DNA of 64,000 nt from Azonexus sp. R2A61 (GTDB taxonomy: Bacteria; Pseudomonadota; Gammaproteobacteria; Burkholderiales; Rhodocyclaceae), in assembly GCF_021401135.1 (NCBI RefSeq), contig NZ_JACBFO010000003.1, positions 372,001-436,000 of the forward strand, given 5' to 3'. The notes below the pieces were generated by a model. The model saw only the letters and a program-made list of their open reading frames with translations, searched no databases and was not told where the DNA came from. Below are positions 40,762-50,102 of the stretch, piece by piece; position 1 is the first letter of the stretch; the number at the start of each line of letters is the position of its first letter. The translations under genes and the position numbers were made by a program.

Positions 40762-41667
40762 ATGCAGCCGAAGGTGAAGAAGGCCTGGCGCCAGGTCGAT
40801 GGCGTGCTGTTGCTCGACAAGCCGGGCGGCATGACCTCCAACGATGCCTTGCAGAAGGCGCGCCGGCTGTTTTCGGCGGCCAAGGGCGGCCACACCGGCA
40901 CCCTCGATCCGCTGGCCACCGGTCTGCTGCCCTTGTGCTTCGGCGAAGCAACCAAGTTTTCGGCCGACCTGCTTGACGCCGACAAGACCTACGAAGCGAC
41001 CTTGCGCTTGGGGGTCACCACCGATTCCGGCGACAGCGAAGGGCAGGTGAGCGCGACGGCTGCGGTCGACGTCGCCGAAAGCGATATTTTGCGCGTGCTG
41101 CCGCAATTCACCGGCGACATCCTGCAGGTGCCGCCGATGCATTCGGCGCTCAAGCGTGACGGTCGGCCGCTCTACGAACTCGCCCGCCAGGGCATCGAAG
41201 TCGAGCGCCAGCCCCGGCCGGTAACCATCCATCGCATCGACCTGCTGGCCTTCGCCGGCGACGAAGTCCGCCTGTCGGTCAGTTGCAGCAAGGGGACCTA
41301 CATTCGCGTGCTGGCTGCCGACATCGGTGCCGTGCTTGGCTGTGGTGCCCACCTGATCGCCTTGCGCCGGACGCGCGTCGGCGACCTGACGCTGGCGACT
41401 GCCGCCACGCTGGCCGAACTCGATGCCATCCCGGAAGGCGAGCGCGAACAGCGTCTGCAGGCGGTTGATGCCCTGCTGCAATCGCTGCCCAGGGTCGACC
41501 TCGATGCGGCGGCAGAAAACCGCTTCAGTCATGGCAATCCGGTCGACCTGCCGGCCGGGCTGAGCGGCAAGATTCGCGTCTACGGACAGGGGCGCCTGTT
41601 AGGCGTCGGCGAGCCAGGGCCGGAAAGTCGTCTGTGGCCGAAAAGGCTGGTGCAACTGGCTGTCTGA
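40762..41667 (+). CDS. truB: tRNA pseudouridine-55 synthase TruB
   Basis: Forms pseudouridine 55 in the T loop of tRNAs. The catalytic aspartate is in [16 protein letters not shown] (about residue 48), and the [18 protein letters not shown] and [15 protein letters not shown] blocks are intact. The C-terminal PUA-like domain ends the 301 residues. ATG at 40762 precedes [23 protein letters not shown]. It carries one in-frame half-site of the repeat at 41061-41070 (AAVD). Last gene before the terminator of the rimP-truB unit. Confidence 0.96.
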   Translation: MQPKVKKAWRQVDGVLLLDKPGGMTSNDALQKARRLFSAAKGGHTGTLDPLATGLLPLCFGEATKFSADLLDADKTYEATLRLGVTTDSGDSEGQVSATAAVDVAESDILRVLPQFTGDILQVPPMHSALKRDGRPLYELARQGIEVERQPRPVTIHRIDLLAFAGDEVRLSVSCSKGTYIRVLAADIGAVLGCGAHLIALRRTRVGDLTLATAATLAELDAIPEGEREQRLQAVDALLQSLPRVDLDAAAENRFSHGNPVDLPAGLSGKIRVYGQGRLLGVGEPGPESRLWPKRLVQLAV

Positions 41668-41687
41668 TCTGCTAGAATTTAAGGCTT

Positions 41688-41706
41688 CCCGTATTGACGG
41701 GTTTTT
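41688..41706 (+). terminator. Small terminator hairpin between truB and rpsO
   Basis: CCCGT, loop ATTG and ACGGG (41688-41701) are followed by TTTTT. It is a short 5-bp stem, so probably a partial terminator or attenuator before rpsO. Confidence 0.65.
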
Positions 41707-41767
41707 CAACTGGCATGCGCTCTATCAAACCGGGGCCGTGTCGTTTCAATCAAAGAGGGTTTTGAAA

Positions 41768-42034
41768 ATGATCTCTACCGAAAAGAAGGCCGGCATTGTT
41801 GCCGAATTTGCCCAGGGCAAGGGCGACACGGGTTCCCCGGAAGTCCAGGTCGCACTGCTGACCGCCCGCATCAACGACCTGCAGCCGCACTTCAAGGAGC
41901 ACACCAAGGACCACCACTCGCGTCGTGGTCTGCTGCGCCTGGTTTCCCAGCGCCGCAAGCTGCTCGACTACCTGAAGGGCAAGGATGTTGATCGTTACCG
42001 CACGCTGATCACCAAGCTTGGCCTGCGCAAGTAA
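41768..42034 (+). CDS. rpsO: Small ribosomal subunit protein uS15
   Basis: An 88-residue primary 16S rRNA-binding protein of the central domain. [32 protein letters not shown] opens it, and the signature [26 protein letters not shown] lies in the middle. ATG at 41768 has AGAGGG upstream. In E. coli S15 represses its own translation through a leader fold. The 100-bp leader here could do the same, but I did not identify the structure. pnp follows after a terminator, the classical rpsO-pnp linkage. Confidence 0.97.
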   Translation: MISTEKKAGIVAEFAQGKGDTGSPEVQVALLTARINDLQPHFKEHTKDHHSRRGLLRLVSQRRKLLDYLKGKDVDRYRTLITKLGLRK

Positions 42035-42054
42035 GCGCTGCCGAAGCTGGCAAG

Positions 42055-42086
42055 AAGCGGCCCGGAAAACTCCCGGCCGCTTTTTT
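42055..42086 (+). terminator. Rho-independent terminator after rpsO
   Basis: AAGCGGCC and GGCCGCTT pair around CGGAAAACTCCC (inner C/G extensions possible), followed by a run of T. It separates rpsO from pnp. Confidence 0.85.
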
Positions 42087-42163
42087 CGTTTTTGTCGTAC
42101 TGTTCTTTGAATGTCGTAAAGCGTTGTTATTGTTGATTATTGTGAGAGAGTGAAAGGAAGTAC

Positions 42164-44308
42164 ATGTTCAATGTCGTGAAAAAGACCTTCGCCTATGGCG
42201 AACACCAGGTCACCCTGGAAACCGGCGAAATCGCCCGCCAGGCCGGCGGTGCCGTCGTCGTCTCGATGGAAGAGACGGTCGTTCTGGTGACCGTCGTCGG
42301 TGCCAAGAATGCCAAGCCCGGTCAGGATTTCTTCCCGCTGACCGTCGATTATCAGGAAAAGGTTTACGCTGCCGGCCGTATCCCCGGCGGCTTCTTCAAG
42401 CGCGAAGGCCGCCCGTCGGAAAAGGAAACGCTGACCTGCCGCCTGATCGACCGCCCGATCCGCCCGCTGTTCCCGGACGGTTTCTACAATGAAGTCCAGA
42501 TCGTCGCCACCGTCATCTCGCTGAATCCGGAAATCGATTCCGACATTCCGGCGATGATCGGTGCCTCGGCTGCCCTGGCCATCTCCGGCATCCCGTTCGC
42601 CGGCCCGATCGGCGCCGCCCGCGTCGGCTACATCAACGGCCAGTACGTGCTGTGCCCGACCTTGAGCCAACTCAAGGACAGCCAGCTCGACCTCGTCGTC
42701 GCCGGTACCGAAGCCGCCGTGCTGATGGTCGAGTCGGAAGCCGACCAGCTGTCGGAAGACGTCATGCTCGGCGCCGTCGTGTTCGGCCACACCGAAATGC
42801 AGAAGGCGATCAACGCCATCAACGAACTCGTTGAAGAAGCCGGCAAGCCGGAATGGGACTGGCAAGCCCCGGCCAAGGACGAAGCCCTGGTCGCCCGCCT
42901 GAAGGACCTGGTCGGTGCCAAGCTCGAAGAGGCTTACAGCATCACCTCCAAGCAGGCCCGCAGCCAGACCGTCAAGGCGATTGCCGCCGAAGCCGTCGCC
43001 GCGCTGTGCACCGGCGAAGAAGGCGCACCGGATGCCAACACCGTCGGTAACCTGTTCTTCGAAATGGAAGCCGCCATCGTGCGTGGTCGCATCCTGAGCG
43101 GCGCCCCGCGTATCGACGGTCGCGACACGCGCACCGTGCGGCCGATCACCATGCGTTCCGGCGTCCTGCCGCGTACCCATGGTTCGGCGCTGTTCACCCG
43201 CGGCGAGACGCAGGCGCTGGCCGTTGCCACGCTGGGCACCAACCGCGACGAGCAGATCATCGACGCGCTGGCCGGTGAATACCGCGACCGCTTCATGCTG
43301 CACTACAACATGCCCCCGTACGCCACCGGCGAATGCGGTCGCGTCGGTACGCCGAAGCGTCGTGAAATCGGTCACGGCCGTCTGGCCAAGCGCGCGCTGC
43401 TGGCCGTGCTGCCGAAGCCGGAAGACTTCTCCTACTCGATGCGCGTCGTTTCGGAAATCACCGAGTCGAACGGCTCCTCGTCGATGGCTTCGGTCTGCGG
43501 CGGCTGCCTGGCGCTGATGGATGCCGGCGTGCCGCTGAAGGCGCACGTTGCCGGTATCGCCATGGGCCTGATCAAGGACGGCAACCGTTTCGCCGTGCTC
43601 ACCGACATCCTCGGCGACGAAGATCACCTCGGCGACATGGACTTCAAGGTGGCCGGCTCGACGACCGGCATCACCGCGCTGCAGATGGACATCAAGATCC
43701 AGGGCATCACCAAGGAAATCATGCAGGTTGCGCTGGCCCAGGCCAAGGAAGCCCGTCTGCACATCCTCGGCCTGATGCAGGAAGCCGCTGCCGGCCCGCG
43801 TGAAGAGATGTCGGCCTACGCGCCGCGTCTGTACACCTTCAAGATCAATCCGGAGAAGATCCGCGACGTGATCGGCAAGGGCGGCGCCGTGATCCGCAGC
43901 ATCACCGAAGAAACCGGTACCACCATCGACATCCAGGACGACGGCACGATCACCATCGCCGCCACCTCGGGCGAGGCCGCCGCCGCTGCCCGCGCCAAGA
44001 TCGATGCGATCACCGCGGAAGTCGAGATCGGCAAGATCTACGAAGGCACCGTGCTCAAGATCCTCGAATTCGGTGCGATCGTCTCGGTCCTGCCGGGCAA
44101 GGACGGCCTGCTGCACATCTCGCAGATCGCCAAGGAGCGCGTCAACAAGGTCGAGGACTACGTCAAGGAAGGCCAGGTCGTGCGCGTCAAGGTTCTGGAA
44201 ACCGACGACCGCGGCCGCGTCAAGCTGTCGATGAAGGCACTGCTCGACGAAGCGCCGGCTGCTGCCGCTGAACCGGCCACCCAGCAGCAACAGCAGCAAC
44301 AGCAATAA
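42164..44308 (+). CDS. pnp: Polyribonucleotide nucleotidyltransferase (PNPase)
   Basis: A 3'-5' phosphorolytic exoribonuclease and degradosome partner, 714 residues. Two RNase PH domains (about 10-225 and 310-540; [15 protein letters not shown] in the first, [10 protein letters not shown] and the catalytic [20 protein letters not shown] in the second) are followed by KH ([20 protein letters not shown]) and S1 domains ([20 protein letters not shown]). The ribosome binding site is AAAGGAAG. The C-terminus ends in eight glutamines encoded by a 9-bp tandem repeat (44282-44305), a feature not typical of PNPase and possibly variable between strains. Confidence 0.97.
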   Translation: MFNVVKKTFAYGEHQVTLETGEIARQAGGAVVVSMEETVVLVTVVGAKNAKPGQDFFPLTVDYQEKVYAAGRIPGGFFKREGRPSEKETLTCRLIDRPIRPLFPDGFYNEVQIVATVISLNPEIDSDIPAMIGASAALAISGIPFAGPIGAARVGYINGQYVLCPTLSQLKDSQLDLVVAGTEAAVLMVESEADQLSEDVMLGAVVFGHTEMQKAINAINELVEEAGKPEWDWQAPAKDEALVARLKDLVGAKLEEAYSITSKQARSQTVKAIAAEAVAALCTGEEGAPDANTVGNLFFEMEAAIVRGRILSGAPRIDGRDTRTVRPITMRSGVLPRTHGSALFTRGETQALAVATLGTNRDEQIIDALAGEYRDRFMLHYNMPPYATGECGRVGTPKRREIGHGRLAKRALLAVLPKPEDFSYSMRVVSEITESNGSSSMASVCGGCLALMDAGVPLKAHVAGIAMGLIKDGNRFAVLTDILGDEDHLGDMDFKVAGSTTGITALQMDIKIQGITKEIMQVALAQAKEARLHILGLMQEAAAGPREEMSAYAPRLYTFKINPEKIRDVIGKGGAVIRSITEETGTTIDIQDDGTITIAATSGEAAAAARAKIDAITAEVEIGKIYEGTVLKILEFGAIVSVLPGKDGLLHISQIAKERVNKVEDYVKEGQVVRVKVLETDDRGRVKLSMKALLDEAPAAAAEPATQQQQQQQQ
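44282..44305 (+). repeat. Tandem CAGCAGCAA repeat encoding the poly-Gln tail of PNPase
   Basis: Two full CAGCAGCAA units and a partial CAGCAA lie immediately before the pnp stop codon. The tract is in frame and encodes eight glutamines; a change in unit number would keep the frame. Confidence 0.85.
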
Positions 44309-44329
44309 TTCCGCTCAGCCGGAACGGGA

Positions 44330-44357
44330 AGGGCGCCTGCGTGGCGCCCTTTTTTTC
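44330..44357 (+). terminator. Rho-independent terminator after pnp
   Basis: AGGGCGCC (44330-44337), loop TGCGT and GGCGCCCT (44343-44350) are followed by seven T. Confidence 0.9.
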
Positions 44358-44376
44358 GGGGTTTTTCGGGGATACT

Positions 44377-44390
44377 TGCGGTCGACCGCA
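44377..44390. repeat. Exact GGTCGACC palindrome between pnp and dksA
   Basis: TGCGGTCGACCGCA is nested in a wider imperfect inverted repeat: TTTTTCGGG on the left (about 44362-44370) and CCCGAAAAA on the right (about 44397-44405). It lies between two convergent terminators, outside any gene. Confidence 0.88.
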
Positions 44391-44435
44391 GCAACGCCCG
44401 AAAAATCGGGACATGGCGTCAAAGGACGCCGGCAA

Positions 44436-44462
44436 AGAAAAAGCCACCGCAAGGGTGGCTTT
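44436..44462 (-). terminator. Rho-independent terminator of dksA
   Basis: On the minus strand AAAGCCACC, loop CTTGC and GGTGGCTTT run into TTCTTT. It lies 36 bp after the dksA stop. Confidence 0.85.
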
Positions 44463-44497
44463 GTTCATTTTCCGGCCGATGCCGGCGCATCCGGCGA

Positions 44498-44923
44498 TTA
44501 CTTCGCCATCTGCTTTTCCTTCATTTCGTCCAGCGTCTTGCAATCGATGCACAGGGTCGCCGTCGGACGCGCTTCCAGGCGCTTGATGCCGATCTCGACG
44601 CCGCACTTGTCGCAGAAGCCGTAATCGTCTCCTTCGATGCGGCCGAGCGTCTCGTCGATCTTCTTGATCAGCTTGCGTTCGCGGTCGCGGTTGCGCAGTT
44701 CGATCGCAATGTCGGTTTCCTGGCTGGCGCGGTCATTGGGGTCGGCGAACACCGTCGCTTCGTCCTGCATCGTATGCACCGTGCGGTCGATGTCCTCGCT
44801 CAGCTCCTTCTTGAGAGCTTCCAGGATCTTTTTGAAATGAGCACGCTGCTTGCTGCTCATGTATTCCTCACCGGCCTTGGGTTCGTAAGGAGTGAAGTGC
44901 TTGTGGAGCAATTCTTCTGCCAT
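44498..44923 (-). CDS. dksA: RNA polymerase-binding transcription factor DksA
   Basis: Binds the secondary channel of RNA polymerase and, with ppGpp, represses stable-RNA promoters. The 141 residues contain the coiled coil with the [11 protein letters not shown] tip bearing the key acidic residues. They also contain a four-cysteine zinc finger ([12 protein letters not shown] and [11 protein letters not shown]). ATG at 44923 gives [10 protein letters not shown]; a TTG two codons upstream is also in frame. No strong Shine-Dalgarno is seen. The canonical cysteines distinguish it from Cys-poor paralogues. It faces pnp across a pair of terminators. Confidence 0.95.
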   Translation of the reverse strand: MAEELLHKHFTPYEPKAGEEYMSSKQRAHFKKILEALKKELSEDIDRTVHTMQDEATVFADPNDRASQETDIAIELRNRDRERKLIKKIDETLGRIEGDDYGFCDKCGVEIGIKRLEARPTATLCIDCKTLDEMKEKQMAK

Positions 44924-45049
44924 TTTCAAAGTGCGCCCGAGTTGACGAAAAACCGATTAAATATCAGAAAGCCGCAGGGGGAGCAAGGGAAGCGCATGCT
45001 GCGGCGCAATGTAAGAAAAACAACTACTGCAATATCAGCCAGATAGGTC

Positions 45050-45126
45050 TGGCGCGCCCGGAGGGACTCGAACCCCCGACCTGCTGCTTAGAAGGCAGCT
45101 GCTCTATCCAGTTGAGCTACGGGCGC
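45050..45126 (-). tRNA. tRNA-Arg (anticodon TCT)
   Basis: A 77-nt cloverleaf on the minus strand. The acceptor GCGCCCG pairs with CGGGCGC, followed by G and an encoded CCA. The anticodon loop CTTCTAA gives TCT for AGA/AGG codons, which are rare in this high-GC genome. It lies 8 bp downstream of tRNA-Pro(TGG) and is probably co-transcribed with it. Confidence 0.97.
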
Positions 45127-45134
45127 GGGGTCAA

Positions 45135-45211
45135 TGGTCGGGGCGGTGGGATTCGAACTCACGACCCTCTGCTCCCAAAGCAGATGCGCTACCAGACTGC
45201 GCTACGCCCCG
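45135..45211 (-). tRNA. tRNA-Pro (anticodon TGG)
   Basis: A 77-nt cloverleaf on the minus strand. The acceptor CGGGGCG pairs with CGCCCCG, followed by discriminator A and an encoded CCA. The anticodon stem TCTGC/GCAGA encloses TTTGGGA, giving TGG. It resembles the tRNA-Pro(GGG) at 2966 in the acceptor and D arm. Confidence 0.97.
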
Positions 45212-45222
45212 ACGAGGCGCGC

Positions 45223-45228
45223 ATTGTA
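45223..45228 (-). promoter_or_regulatory. Candidate -10 element for tRNA-Pro(TGG)-tRNA-Arg
   Basis: TACAAT on the minus strand lies 11 bp before the tRNA-Pro 5' end, the same spacing as at tRNA-Pro(GGG). A convincing -35 is lacking. Confidence 0.45.
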
Positions 45229-45310
45229 TCAGCGCCAGCGTCGCAGGGCCAGCCATTCCCTGAAAATCGTGACATCCGCTTCCGCCGTTCCCGACAAAAT
45301 GGCAAAATCA

Positions 45311-45324
45311 TGCGGTCGACCGCA
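45311..45324. repeat. Exact GGTCGACC palindrome upstream of ugd
   Basis: TGCGGTCGACCGCA lies in the 173-bp gap between the tRNA pair and ugd. It is followed by ATCC and then GCGGTAAAAACCGC, a second small inverted repeat. The A-run about 14 bases beyond the core recalls the copies at 27794 and 34571. Confidence 0.88.
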
Positions 45325-45384
45325 ATCCTGCGGTAAAAACCGCGGCGCATCATGCCCGCATCAGAACAGCGAGTCCTGAATTCC

Positions 45385-46551
45385 ATGAAGATTGCCATTG
45401 CCGGAACCGGTTACGTCGGTTTGTCGAACGCCCTGCTGCTGGCGCAGCACAACGAAGTCGTCGCGCTGGACATCGTCGCCGAGAAGGTCGAGATGCTCAA
45501 CCGCAAGCAGTCGCCGATCGTCGATACCGAAATCGAGGACTACCTGGCCAACAAGCCGCTCAATTTCCGCGCCACGCTGGACAAGCACGAAGCCTATGCC
45601 GGCGCCGAGTTCGTCATCATCGCCACGCCGACCGACTACGACCCGGAAACCAACTACTTCAACACCGGCTCGGTCGAAGCGGTGATCCGCGACGTGATGG
45701 CGATCAACCCCAAGGCCGTGATGGTCGTCAAATCGACGATCCCGGTCGGCTTCACGGCCGGTGCCCGCGAGAAGTACGGTTGCGACAACCTGATCTTCTC
45801 GCCGGAATTCCTGCGCGAGGGCAAGGCGCTGTACGACAACCTCTACCCGTCGCGGATCATCGTCGGCGAGCGCTCGGCGCGTGCCGAAACCTTTGCCAAC
45901 CTGCTCAGACAGGGCGCGCTCAAGGACGACATCCCGGTCCTGTTCACCGACAGCACCGAAGCCGAAGCGGTCAAGCTGTTCTCCAACACCTATCTGGCGA
46001 TGCGCGTCGCCTACTTTAACGAACTCGACACCTACGCCGCGACGCACGGCCTGGACACGCGCCAGATCATCACCGGCGTCAGCCTCGACCCGCGCATCGG
46101 CAACCACTACAACAACCCGTCTTTTGGCTATGGCGGCTACTGTCTGCCCAAGGACACCAAGCAGTTGCTGGCCAACTACCGCGACGTGCCGCAGAACCTG
46201 ATTCACGCCATTGTCGAATCGAACACCACGCGCAAGGATTTCGTCGCCGACGAGATCATCCGCCGCAATCCGAAGGTGGTCGGCGTCTACCGGCTGATCA
46301 TGAAGGCCGGCTCGGACAATTTCCGCGCCTCCAGCATCCAGGGCATCATGAAGCGGATCAAGGCGAAGGGGATCGAAGTGGTGATCTACGAACCGGTGCT
46401 CAAGGAAAACGAGTTTTTCCGCTCACGCGTGGTCAATGACCTGGCCGCCTTCAAACGCGAAGCCGACGTGATCATCGCCAACCGCATCACCGACGACATC
46501 CGCGATGTCGAAGCCAAGGTATACAGCCGCGACCTGTTCGGCGGCGACTGA
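45385..46551 (+). CDS. ugd: UDP-glucose 6-dehydrogenase
   Basis: Oxidises UDP-glucose to UDP-glucuronate with two NAD+, feeding surface polysaccharide synthesis. The N-terminal Rossmann motif is [15 protein letters not shown], the central domain carries [20 protein letters not shown], and the catalytic cysteine is in [16 protein letters not shown] (about residue 253). At 388 residues it equals the E. coli enzyme. ATG at 45385 starts [12 protein letters not shown]; an in-frame ATG at 45352 is less likely because the Rossmann strand normally begins the protein. It stands alone, 7 kb from the rhamnose locus, with its own terminator. Confidence 0.95.
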   Translation: MKIAIAGTGYVGLSNALLLAQHNEVVALDIVAEKVEMLNRKQSPIVDTEIEDYLANKPLNFRATLDKHEAYAGAEFVIIATPTDYDPETNYFNTGSVEAVIRDVMAINPKAVMVVKSTIPVGFTAGAREKYGCDNLIFSPEFLREGKALYDNLYPSRIIVGERSARAETFANLLRQGALKDDIPVLFTDSTEAEAVKLFSNTYLAMRVAYFNELDTYAATHGLDTRQIITGVSLDPRIGNHYNNPSFGYGGYCLPKDTKQLLANYRDVPQNLIHAIVESNTTRKDFVADEIIRRNPKVVGVYRLIMKAGSDNFRASSIQGIMKRIKAKGIEVVIYEPVLKENEFFRSRVVNDLAAFKREADVIIANRITDDIRDVEAKVYSRDLFGGD

Positions 46552-46603
46552 AACGCCATGAAAAAGGGAGAGGGCCTGGCGGCCGTCTCCCTGTGGTATC
46601 GCG

Positions 46604-46629
46604 AAAGCCGGCTTGCGCCGGCTTTTTTT
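46604..46629 (+). terminator. Rho-independent terminator after ugd
   Basis: AAAGCCGGC (46604-46612), loop TTGC and GCCGGCTTT (46617-46625) are followed by further T. It also touches the end of the convergent PII-like gene. Confidence 0.88.
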
Positions 46630-46967
46630 CAGCCCGGCGCGGCCGGCGTCGTCTTGAAGATGAAAGTCGCCTTCTCGATGTCGGTGACCCATACCAGACC
46701 GTCGCCGTAATGGCCGGTCTGGCCAACCTTGCAGATTGCCTCGTAGAGCGTTTCCGCGGCCTCGTCCGGGGCAACGATCTCGATCCTCACCTTCGGTGAA
46801 AAATCGGTCAGCTCTTCCTTGATCGAATTCTGCCGGATATGGCGCGACGGCGCGCTGCAACCTTCCACCTTGGTGACCGTCATCCCCGGAAAATCCGGCA
46901 GGGCGACCAGCGCTTCGCGCAAGGCGGCCAGTTTGTTGGGCCGGATCACGGCCTTGATTTCCTTCAT
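46629..46967 (-). CDS. PII-like protein linked to heavy-metal efflux (PII-NG type)
   Basis: A 112-residue protein with the PII/CutA-like ferredoxin fold: MKEIKAVIRPNKLAALREAL at the start, VRIEIVAPDEAAETLYEAIC, and GHYGDGLVWVTDIEKATFI near the end. The T-loop region (VEGCSAPSRHIRQNSIKEEL) lacks the uridylylated tyrosine of GlnB/GlnK and contains a cysteine and a histidine. It directly follows the RND metal-efflux operon. PII homologues in this position form a known subgroup associated with metal efflux, so a metal-related regulatory role is inferred and nitrogen control is unlikely. The start has GGGAGA upstream. Confidence 0.85.
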   Translation of the reverse strand: MKEIKAVIRPNKLAALREALVALPDFPGMTVTKVEGCSAPSRHIRQNSIKEELTDFSPKVRIEIVAPDEAAETLYEAICKVGQTGHYGDGLVWVTDIEKATFIFKTTPAAPG

Positions 46968-46991
46968 CTCATGGTCTCCCTTGCGTATGAA

Positions 46992-49900
46992 TCATGCCTC
47001 GATCTTCTCTTCGTCGAACCAGCGGTAGATCGTCGGCAGCATCACCAACGTCAGCAGCGTCGATGTGATCAGTCCACCGATCACCACGATCGCCAGCGGT
47101 CGCTGAACTTCCGAGCCCGGGCCGGTCGAGAACAGGAAGGGGATCAGGCCGAGCATGGCCACCGTCGCCGTCATCATCACCGGCCGGAAGCGTAGCGTCG
47201 AACCTTCCACCACCGCCTCGCGCACGCCGCGTCCTTCCTCGCGCAGACCGCGGATGTAGGACACCAGCACCACGCCGTTCAGCACCGCAATGCCCCACAG
47301 CGCGATGAAGCCCACCGATGCCGGCACCGACAGGTATTCGCCGGTGACGAACAGGCCAATCACGCCGCCGATCGACGCGAAGGGCAGCACGGTGATGATC
47401 AGCGTCGCGTAGCGCAGCGAATTGAACAGCAGGAACAGCAGGAAGAAGATCGCCGCCACGGTGATCGGCACGATGATCGTCAGGTGGCCCAGCGCCCGCT
47501 CCATGTTCTGGAACTGGCCGCCCCATTCGAGGTAATAGCCGTCCGGCAGCTTGATCTGGCGTTCCACCTTCTGCTTCAGCTCGGCGACGAAGCCGCCCAG
47601 GTCGCGATCCTTGACGTTCACGCCGACCACGATGCGCCGCTTGCCCAGTTCGCGCGAAATCTGCGCCGGGCCATCCTGCAGGCGGATGTCGGCGATGTCG
47701 ATCAGCCGTACCTGGGCGCCCTTCGGCGAAGTGATCAGCAGATTGGAAATGGCATCGATGTCGTCGCGGAAATGCTCGGGCAGGCGGACCACGCCGGGGA
47801 AGCGGCGCTCGCCCTCGAAGATTTCCGTCGCCTCCTTGCCGCCCACCGCCGTTTCCAGCACATCGTTGACGTCGGCCACGTTCAGGCCCAGCCGCGCCAC
47901 CGCCTGGCGGTCGATATCCACCGTCAGGTACTGCTGACCGCTGGTCCGCTCGATGCGCAGATCCTGCGCGCCTTTCAGCGTCTGGGCCACCTTGCCGATA
48001 TCGTTGGCGACACGGCGCAACTGATCGAGATCGTCGCCGAAGACCTTGACGGCGATGTCCGAGCGCACGCCGGTCACCATCTCGTCCACCCGGTCCGAAA
48101 TCGGTTGCGCCATGACGATCTGCACGCCCGGCAGCACCTTCAGCTTGTCGCGCATGGCCTCGGCGATGTCGTCCTGGTTCCAGCCCTTCGGCCATTCATC
48201 GCGCGGCTTCAGGCTGACGATGGGCGTCGACTCGTTCGGCCCCTGCGGGTCGGCCGGCGATTCGCCGCGACCGACGCCGGACACCGCCGACTTGACGCCC
48301 GGCACCTCCATCACCAGGCGCATCGCCTCCATTTCCATCTTGATCGATTCGTCGAGCGAGATGTTCGCCACCCGGTTGATGCCCGGCACCACCGAACCTT
48401 CCTTCATTTCCGGGATGAAGGCGGTACCGAGGAAAGGCAGCAGGCCCACTGCAGCGACGAACAGGCCGCCGGCCAGCGCCACCGTCTTGCGCTCGTTGGC
48501 CAGTGCCCAGTGCAGCATCTTCAAGTAGCGCGACTTCATCGCCGCGATCAGCTTGGTGTCGTGGTCGCCGGCGTGGGCCGGCGGCTTCAGCAGGTAGGTC
48601 GACAGCACCGGTGTCAGCGTCAGCGACAGGATCAGCGAAATGCCCAGCGCAATGGCGATGGTGTAGGCGAGCGGCGCGAACATCTTGCCTTCCATGCCCT
48701 GCAGCGTCATCAGCGGCAGGAACACCAGGATGATGATGCCGACGCCGAAGATCACCGGCGTCGCCACTTCCACCACCGCCTTCAGGATGATGCGCAACGG
48801 GCTTTCGCCGCTGTTTGCCCGGTTGCCCAACTGCAGGAAGGCGTTTTCGACGACCACCACCGAGCCGTCCACCATCAGGCCGATGGCAATCGCCAGACCG
48901 CCCAGCGACATCAGGTTGGCCGAAATGCCCAACTGGTTCATCGCCATGAAGGTCAGCAATGGCGTCAGGATCAGCGTGCCGACCACGATCAGCGAAGAAC
49001 GCACGTCGCCGAGGAACAGGAACAGCACGACGACGACCAGCAGCACGCCTTCGAGCAGCACCTTGGTCACGGTCCACAGCGCCGCATCGACCAATTCCGA
49101 ACGGTCGTAATACGCGCTGATCTTCAGCCCCTCGGGCAGCATGCCCTTGGCGTTGATCTCGTCGACCCTGGCCTTGATCCGACTGACCACTTCCTTGGCG
49201 TTGCCGCCGGCAATCATCATCACGATACCGCCGACCGCCTCGGTCACCCCGTTCTTGATTACCGCACCCTGACGCACCTCGTGGCCGATCTGGATGGTTG
49301 CCAGATCGCGCAGGTAGACCGGCACGCCATCCTTCTCGCGCAGCACGATCAGGCCCAGATCGTCGAGATCGCGGATCAGGCCGACGCCGCGGATCAGATA
49401 TTGCTCGGCGTAGTGCGGCAGCACGCCGCCGCCGGCATTGGCGTTGTTGCGGCCGACCGCCACATAAACATCCTGGATGCTGATCCCGTAATGGCGCAGC
49501 TTGTCCGGATTGACCAGCACCTGGTACTGCTTGGCGAAGCCGCCCTGCGAATTGATTTCGGCCACGCCGGGAATCGAGCGCAGCAACGGGCGGGCCACCC
49601 AGTCCTGGACGATCCGCCGCTTCATCAGCTCTTCCTCGCTGAGCGTCCGGTCGCCATCGTCCGGGTGATCCAGCGTGTACTGGTATACCTCGCCCAGGCC
49701 GGTCGATACCGGGCCGAGCACCGGCGTGATGCCTTCCGGCAGCCGCGAGCCCACTTCCAGCAGGCGCTCCATGACCAGCTGGCGGGCAAAATAGACGCTG
49801 GTCGAATCGCTGAATACCAGCGTGATCAACGACAGCCCCGGCTTGTTCAGCGAACGCATTTCCTCCAGCCCGGGCAGGCCGGTCATCGCCACTTCCAGCG

Positions 49901-50102
49901 GCACCGTGGCGAAGCGTTCGACTTCTTCCGGTGAACGGCCCGGCGCCTCGGTGGCGATCTGGACCTGGATGTTGGTCACATCGGGGAAGGCATCCACCGA
50001 CAGCTTGCGCGCGGCATCCAGCCCGAACACCAGCATGATCGCCGCGATCACCGCAACGATCAGCCGCTGCTTCAGGGCCGACCGGATCAGTGACTCGATC
50101 AT
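46992..50102 (-). CDS. Heavy-metal efflux RND transporter (CusA/CzcA family)
   Basis: A 1036-residue proton-driven inner-membrane pump of the HME-RND family. It has one N-terminal helix, a large periplasmic loop, a six-helix bundle from about residue 340, a second periplasmic loop and a terminal helix bundle. The TM4 signature is AIGLMVDGSVVVVEN. The charged D and E are kept, but the DFG start of CzcA/CnrA and the DAAIVMIEN of CusA are both altered, so the metal cannot be assigned. N-terminal DAFPDVTNIQVQIATEAPGR is typical of the family. It overlaps the adaptor gene by four bases. Confidence 0.92.
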   Translation of the reverse strand: MIESLIRSALKQRLIVAVIAAIMLVFGLDAARKLSVDAFPDVTNIQVQIATEAPGRSPEEVERFATVPLEVAMTGLPGLEEMRSLNKPGLSLITLVFSDSTSVYFARQLVMERLLEVGSRLPEGITPVLGPVSTGLGEVYQYTLDHPDDGDRTLSEEELMKRRIVQDWVARPLLRSIPGVAEINSQGGFAKQYQVLVNPDKLRHYGISIQDVYVAVGRNNANAGGGVLPHYAEQYLIRGVGLIRDLDDLGLIVLREKDGVPVYLRDLATIQIGHEVRQGAVIKNGVTEAVGGIVMMIAGGNAKEVVSRIKARVDEINAKGMLPEGLKISAYYDRSELVDAALWTVTKVLLEGVLLVVVVLFLFLGDVRSSLIVVGTLILTPLLTFMAMNQLGISANLMSLGGLAIAIGLMVDGSVVVVENAFLQLGNRANSGESPLRIILKAVVEVATPVIFGVGIIILVFLPLMTLQGMEGKMFAPLAYTIAIALGISLILSLTLTPVLSTYLLKPPAHAGDHDTKLIAAMKSRYLKMLHWALANERKTVALAGGLFVAAVGLLPFLGTAFIPEMKEGSVVPGINRVANISLDESIKMEMEAMRLVMEVPGVKSAVSGVGRGESPADPQGPNESTPIVSLKPRDEWPKGWNQDDIAEAMRDKLKVLPGVQIVMAQPISDRVDEMVTGVRSDIAVKVFGDDLDQLRRVANDIGKVAQTLKGAQDLRIERTSGQQYLTVDIDRQAVARLGLNVADVNDVLETAVGGKEATEIFEGERRFPGVVRLPEHFRDDIDAISNLLITSPKGAQVRLIDIADIRLQDGPAQISRELGKRRIVVGVNVKDRDLGGFVAELKQKVERQIKLPDGYYLEWGGQFQNMERALGHLTIIVPITVAAIFFLLFLLFNSLRYATLIITVLPFASIGGVIGLFVTGEYLSVPASVGFIALWGIAVLNGVVLVSYIRGLREEGRGVREAVVEGSTLRFRPVMMTATVAMLGLIPFLFSTGPGSEVQRPLAIVVIGGLITSTLLTLVMLPTIYRWFDEEKIEA

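Noticed and set aside
27794..45324. The dispersed palindrome as a CRISPR array or insertion-sequence ends
   Set aside because: Spacing is irregular over kilobases, no cas genes, no transposase, and no paired terminal repeats around a shared sequence.
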